Assembly (NCBI GenBank): GCA_934045075.1
Contig: OW203725.1
Coordinates: 14,878,269-14,942,268 of the forward strand
DNA from: Yponomeuta sedellus
Lineage: Eukaryota > Arthropoda > Insecta > Lepidoptera > Yponomeutidae
Reading direction: 5' to 3'
Length of the DNA: 64,000 nt
Shown: positions 59,975 through 64,000 of the stretch, piece after piece
Position numbering within the stretch: position 1 is the first letter of the stretch
Layout: every line of letters begins with the position of its first letter
Position numbers and translations under genes: made by a program
Notes under the pieces: generated by a model
Told to the model about the DNA's origin: nothing
The model's input: the letters and a program-made list of their open reading frames with translations, nothing else
The model's database searches: none

Positions 59975-62802
59975 GTAGGTAGGTAGGTAGGTAGGTAGGT
60001 AGGTAGGTAGGTAGGTAGGTAGGTAGGTAGGTAGGTAGGTAGGTAGGTAGGTAGGTAGGTAGGTAGGTAGGTAGGTAGGTAGGTAGGTAGGTAGGTAGGT
60101 AGGTAGGTAGGTAGGTAGGTAGGTAGGTAGGTAGGTAGGTAGGTAGGTAGGTAGGTAGGTAGGTAGGTAGGTAGGTAGGTAGGTAGGTAGGTAGGTAGGT
60201 AGGTAGGTAGGTAGGTAGGTAGGTAGGTAGGTAGGTAGGTAGGTAGGTAGGTAGGTAGGTAGGTAGGTAGGTAGGTAGGTAGGTAGGTAGGTAGGTAGGT
60301 AGGTAGGTAGGTAGGTAGGTAGGTAGGTAGGTAGGTAGGTAGGTAGGTAGGTAGGTAGGTAGGTAGGTAGGTAGGTAGGTAGGTAGGTAGGTAGGTAGGT
60401 AGGTAGGTAGGTAGGTAGGTAGGTAGGTAGGTAGGTAGGTAGGTAGGTAGGTAGGTAGGTAGGTAGGTAGGTAGGTAGGTAGGTAGGTAGGTAGGTAGGT
60501 AGGTAGGTAGGTAGGTAGGTAGGTAGGTAGGTAGGTAGGTAGGTAGGTAGGTAGGTAGGTAGGTAGGTAGGTAGGTAGGTAGGTAGGTAGGTAGGTAGGT
60601 AGGTAGGTAGGTAGGTAGGTAGGTAGGTAGGTAGGTAGGTAGGTAGGTAGGTAGGTAGGTAGGTAGGTAGGTAGGTAGGTAGGTAGGTAGGTAGGTAGGT
60701 AGGTAGGTAGGTAGGTAGGTAGGTAGGTAGGTAGGTAGGTAGGTAGGTAGGTAGGTAGGTAGGTAGGTAGGTAGGTAGGTAGGTAGGTAGGTAGGTAGGT
60801 AGGTAGGTAGGTAGGTAGGTAGGTAGGTAGGTAGGTAGGTAGGTAGGTAGGTAGGTAGGTAGGTAGGTAGGTAGGTAGGTAGGTAGGTAGGTAGGTAGGT
60901 AGGTAGGTAGGTAGGTAGGTAGGTAGGTAGGTAGGTAGGTAGGTAGGTAGGTAGGTAGGTAGGTAGGTAGGTAGGTAGGTAGGTAGGTAGGTAGGTAGGT
61001 AGGTAGGTAGGTAGGTAGGTAGGTAGGTAGGTAGGTAGGTAGGTAGGTAGGTAGGTAGGTAGGTAGGTAGGTAGGTAGGTAGGTAGGTAGGTAGGTAGGT
61101 AGGTAGGTAGGTAGGTAGGTAGGTAGGTAGGTAGGTAGGTAGGTAGGTAGGTAGGTAGGTAGGTAGGTAGGTAGGTAGGTAGGTAGGTAGGTAGGTAGGT
61201 AGGTAGGTAGGTAGGTAGGTAGGTAGGTAGGTAGGTAGGTAGGTAGGTAGGTAGGTAGGTAGGTAGGTAGGTAGGTAGGTAGGTAGGTAGGTAGGTAGGT
61301 AGGTAGGTAGGTAGGTAGGTAGGTAGGTAGGTAGGTAGGTAGGTAGGTAGGTAGGTAGGTAGGTAGGTAGGTAGGTAGGTAGGTAGGTAGGTAGGTAGGT
61401 AGGTAGGTAGGTAGGTAGGTAGGTAGGTAGGTAGGTAGGTAGGTAGGTAGGTAGGTAGGTAGGTAGGTAGGTAGGTAGGTAGGTAGGTAGGTAGGTAGGT
61501 AGGTAGGTAGGTAGGTAGGTAGGTAGGTAGGTAGGTAGGTAGGTAGGTAGGTAGGTAGGTAGGTAGGTAGGTAGGTAGGTAGGTAGGTAGGTAGGTAGGT
61601 AGGTAGGTAGGTAGGTAGGTAGGTAGGTAGGTAGGTAGGTAGGTAGGTAGGTAGGTAGGTAGGTAGGTAGGTAGGTAGGTAGGTAGGTAGGTAGGTAGGT
61701 AGGTAGGTAGGTAGGTAGGTAGGTAGGTAGGTAGGTAGGTAGGTAGGTAGGTAGGTAGGTAGGTAGGTAGGTAGGTAGGTAGGTAGGTAGGTAGGTAGGT
61801 AGGTAGGTAGGTAGGTAGGTAGGTAGGTAGGTAGGTAGGTAGGTAGGTAGGTAGGTAGGTAGGTAGGTAGGTAGGTAGGTAGGTAGGTAGGTAGGTAGGT
61901 AGGTAGGTAGGTAGGTAGGTAGGTAGGTAGGTAGGTAGGTAGGTAGGTAGGTAGGTAGGTAGGTAGGTAGGTAGGTAGGTAGGTAGGTAGGTAGGTAGGT
62001 AGGTAGGTAGGTAGGTAGGTAGGTAGGTAGGTAGGTAGGTAGGTAGGTAGGTAGGTAGGTAGGTAGGTAGGTAGGTAGGTAGGTAGGTAGGTAGGTAGGT
62101 AGGTAGGTAGGTAGGTAGGTAGGTAGGTAGGTAGGTAGGTAGGTAGGTAGGTAGGTAGGTAGGTAGGTAGGTAGGTAGGTAGGTAGGTAGGTAGGTAGGT
62201 AGGTAGGTAGGTAGGTAGGTAGGTAGGTAGGTAGGTAGGTAGGTAGGTAGGTAGGTAGGTAGGTAGGTAGGTAGGTAGGTAGGTAGGTAGGTAGGTAGGT
62301 AGGTAGGTAGGTAGGTAGGTAGGTAGGTAGGTAGGTAGGTAGGTAGGTAGGTAGGTAGGTAGGTAGGTAGGTAGGTAGGTAGGTAGGTAGGTAGGTAGGT
62401 AGGTAGGTAGGTAGGTAGGTAGGTAGGTAGGTAGGTAGGTAGGTAGGTAGGTAGGTAGGTAGGTAGGTAGGTAGGTAGGTAGGTAGGTAGGTAGGTAGGT
62501 AGGTAGGTAGGTAGGTAGGTAGGTAGGTAGGTAGGTAGGTAGGTAGGTAGGTAGGTAGGTAGGTAGGTAGGTAGGTAGGTAGGTAGGTAGGTAGGTAGGT
62601 AGGTAGGTAGGTAGGTAGGTAGGTAGGTAGGTAGGTAGGTAGGTAGGTAGGTAGGTAGGTAGGTAGGTAGGTAGGTAGGTAGGTAGGTAGGTAGGTAGGT
62701 AGGTAGGTAGGTAGGTAGGTAGGTAGGTAGGTAGGTAGGTAGGTAGGTAGGTAGGTAGGTAGGTAGGTAGGTAGGTAGGTAGGTAGGTAGGTAGGTAGGT
62801 AG
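59975..62802. repeat. Perfect (GTAG)n tetranucleotide array 2
   Basis: About 2.83 kb (about 707 units), in the same orientation as array 1 and with no variant unit visible. The left border is a GATA word, the right border gtagaaaacg. It starts about 120 bp from the foldback element. Confidence 0.98.
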
Positions 62803-63606
62803 AAAACGAAACGAAACTAAGAAGAGAAGAAAACGCCGAATTTGATGGTGTAATGGATAATGTCATTGATGAATTTATAATTCAAGTCTCCGGAGACACA
62901 AATTCATCCTCCTCTTTGGCCAGTGACAGTGATGATAAGAGTGAACATATGAATAAAAATATATACAAAGAACTTTCTTTTATTGCAATATTTGCAGTAG
63001 GTCCCAATCTCCTCATTTTCATAGTAGCATCTATAGGTACTTATTAATATTATAAAGTTGAAGAGTTTGTATGTTTTTTGCTTAAACGCGCCTAATTCTA
63101 TTAGGAAAATCATGCGGCATGGCTCGCGTAGATGTTTGTTAAATCTGTGTGTCATATTTCATATTTCAGTGTTGTCATATGTCATATACAAATCGGTTAA
63201 GCCTTTCACTATAAAATCATAAACATATAAACATAAATAAGCATTTTACATTAGTAGGAGGAACGATTATCATTTGTATGAAAATGATTTCTAGAAAAGA
63301 TTGTTAACACCTGCCTTTAAGGTGTAAACAAGTCGTTGCCTAGCAACGGTTTGTTTATCGCCATTCGTTATCGAATTCGGCTCAGGTATAGATAGTATTT
63401 AAAAAGTCGTTTTAGTCCTGATTCGTGTGCCTTAGGTAATTAAAAGATTGGTCTGGTGGTCTAATAAGTTTTACAAAAATTATCTGTAAAAAACTATGAT
63501 ATTTGTCATCGGTGGCGCTAGTTGCAGCATACTACACTAGTAGTAGTAGTAGCATACTAACTTAGGGATATTTATAAATATGGTAACCTAAAATAAATAT
63601 ATTGAA
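62803..63606. other. Sequence right of GTAG array 2
   Basis: A plus-strand frame at 62811-63047 reads an acidic, serine-rich stretch (DEFIIQVSGDTNSSSS, SDSDD) followed by a hydrophobic segment. I do not recognise it, and no gene is supported. Otherwise AT-rich. Confidence 0.3.
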
Positions 63607-63665
63607 CTAGTGCGACGCGCTGTAGCGCTGAGCTCTGCCGGTACAGTGCTACAGGTACGGGGGGG
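63607..63665 (-). repeat. Short duplicate of the 5' edge of a cyclase exon
   Basis: Shares agcgctgagctctgccggt exactly with 58548-58566 (exon edge plus acceptor), then a similar acaggtacg. A G run of nine follows. No open exon. Confidence 0.5.
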
Positions 63666-63854
63666 GGGTGCAGAAGGGTCCCGTTAAATATAGGTAACAG
63701 TACTTTTTTCAATGACGGCAAGAGAGTGTATGGGCTTAATTACCACTCACTTTTTAAACTGCATTTGATAAATGCTTTAGAGAAATGATTCGTGCATTGA
63801 TTTTGGAATTACGCATTTAAAAGTAACCCTATATCGATATGATGTGCAGCTACG

Positions 63855-63952
63855 TGCAGTCGACAGCACATCAATCTTTACATCCATGCACTTTACTTAT
63901 CTTACGGGGGACTTTGCAATTAAAATGTAAAACTTGATATGCCGTTGACTGT
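63855..63952. mobile_element. 100-bp inverted-repeat MITE, copy 6
   Basis: Starts tgcagtcgacagcacatcaa and ends gatatgccgttgactgta. The middle keeps catgcactttactta. Confidence 0.75.
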
Positions 63953-64000
63953 ATCAACTGTAAAACAACAATGCAATGTTAACATGTTCTTGTGACTTAA

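Noticed and set aside
62853..63047. Acidic serine-rich plus-strand frame right of the second GTAG array
   Set aside because: No known domain, no clear start context or splice sites. Noted only as unexplained sequence.

Overview
This is a window of an insect nuclear genome, almost certainly from a moth or butterfly. The background is AT-rich, small GC-rich exons are separated by long introns, and there are no prokaryotic operon features. The repeats are of kinds typical of Lepidoptera: Helitron-like ends in CTAG, LINE tails ending in short tandem repeats, tRNA-headed SINEs, mariner and hAT elements, and scattered TAGGTAGG words. The assignment to Lepidoptera is inference from gene order and repeat style.

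Three host genes are visible, all on the minus strand. (1) At 57-4181 are the first exons of a chitin deacetylase 2 (vermiform-type) gene, whose deacetylase domain lies beyond the left edge. It has two alternative, phase-matched versions of its third exon. (2) At 22230-35808 is a complete five-exon chitin deacetylase 1 (serpentine-type) gene. Its spliced coding sequence is 1617 nt (538 residues): signal peptide, chitin-binding domain, LDL-receptor class A domain and polysaccharide deacetylase domain. (3) At 46189-58557 are the last six coding exons of a type-3-like transmembrane adenylyl cyclase, covering the second cytoplasmic catalytic domain and a short Gly/Ala-rich tail. Its upstream exons lie beyond the right edge or were not found. 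The two deacetylases are secreted cuticle and tracheal enzymes in tandem. The cyclase is unrelated in function.

The rest is intron and intergenic DNA full of repeats. 7.0-10.3 kb holds a nest: a LINE tail split by a hAT element, next to a Helitron-like element split by an inverted-repeat element that is itself split by a mariner. Uninterrupted GTAG tetranucleotide arrays lie at 10.7-13.2 kb (about 2.44 kb) and 60.0-62.8 kb (about 2.83 kb). The 6.4-kb cyclase intron holds a dead mariner, small foldback elements and a DUF4817-type transposon. 32.2-33.8 kb holds a pogo-like element with TA target duplication.

The best candidate for something undescribed is a tRNA-like foldback element family at three loci (6595-6770, 42134-42219, 59037-59839). 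Each is flanked by an exact 12-13 bp target duplication. All have the same asymmetric layout: one end carries an A-rich tail and the other is an inverted copy lacking it. In one copy the axis of symmetry is exactly the tRNA anticodon loop. Other notable observations are decayed tandem copies of a cyclase catalytic exon that share one stop codon, a one-base frameshift in another cyclase exon, and nine short perfect or near-perfect hairpins.
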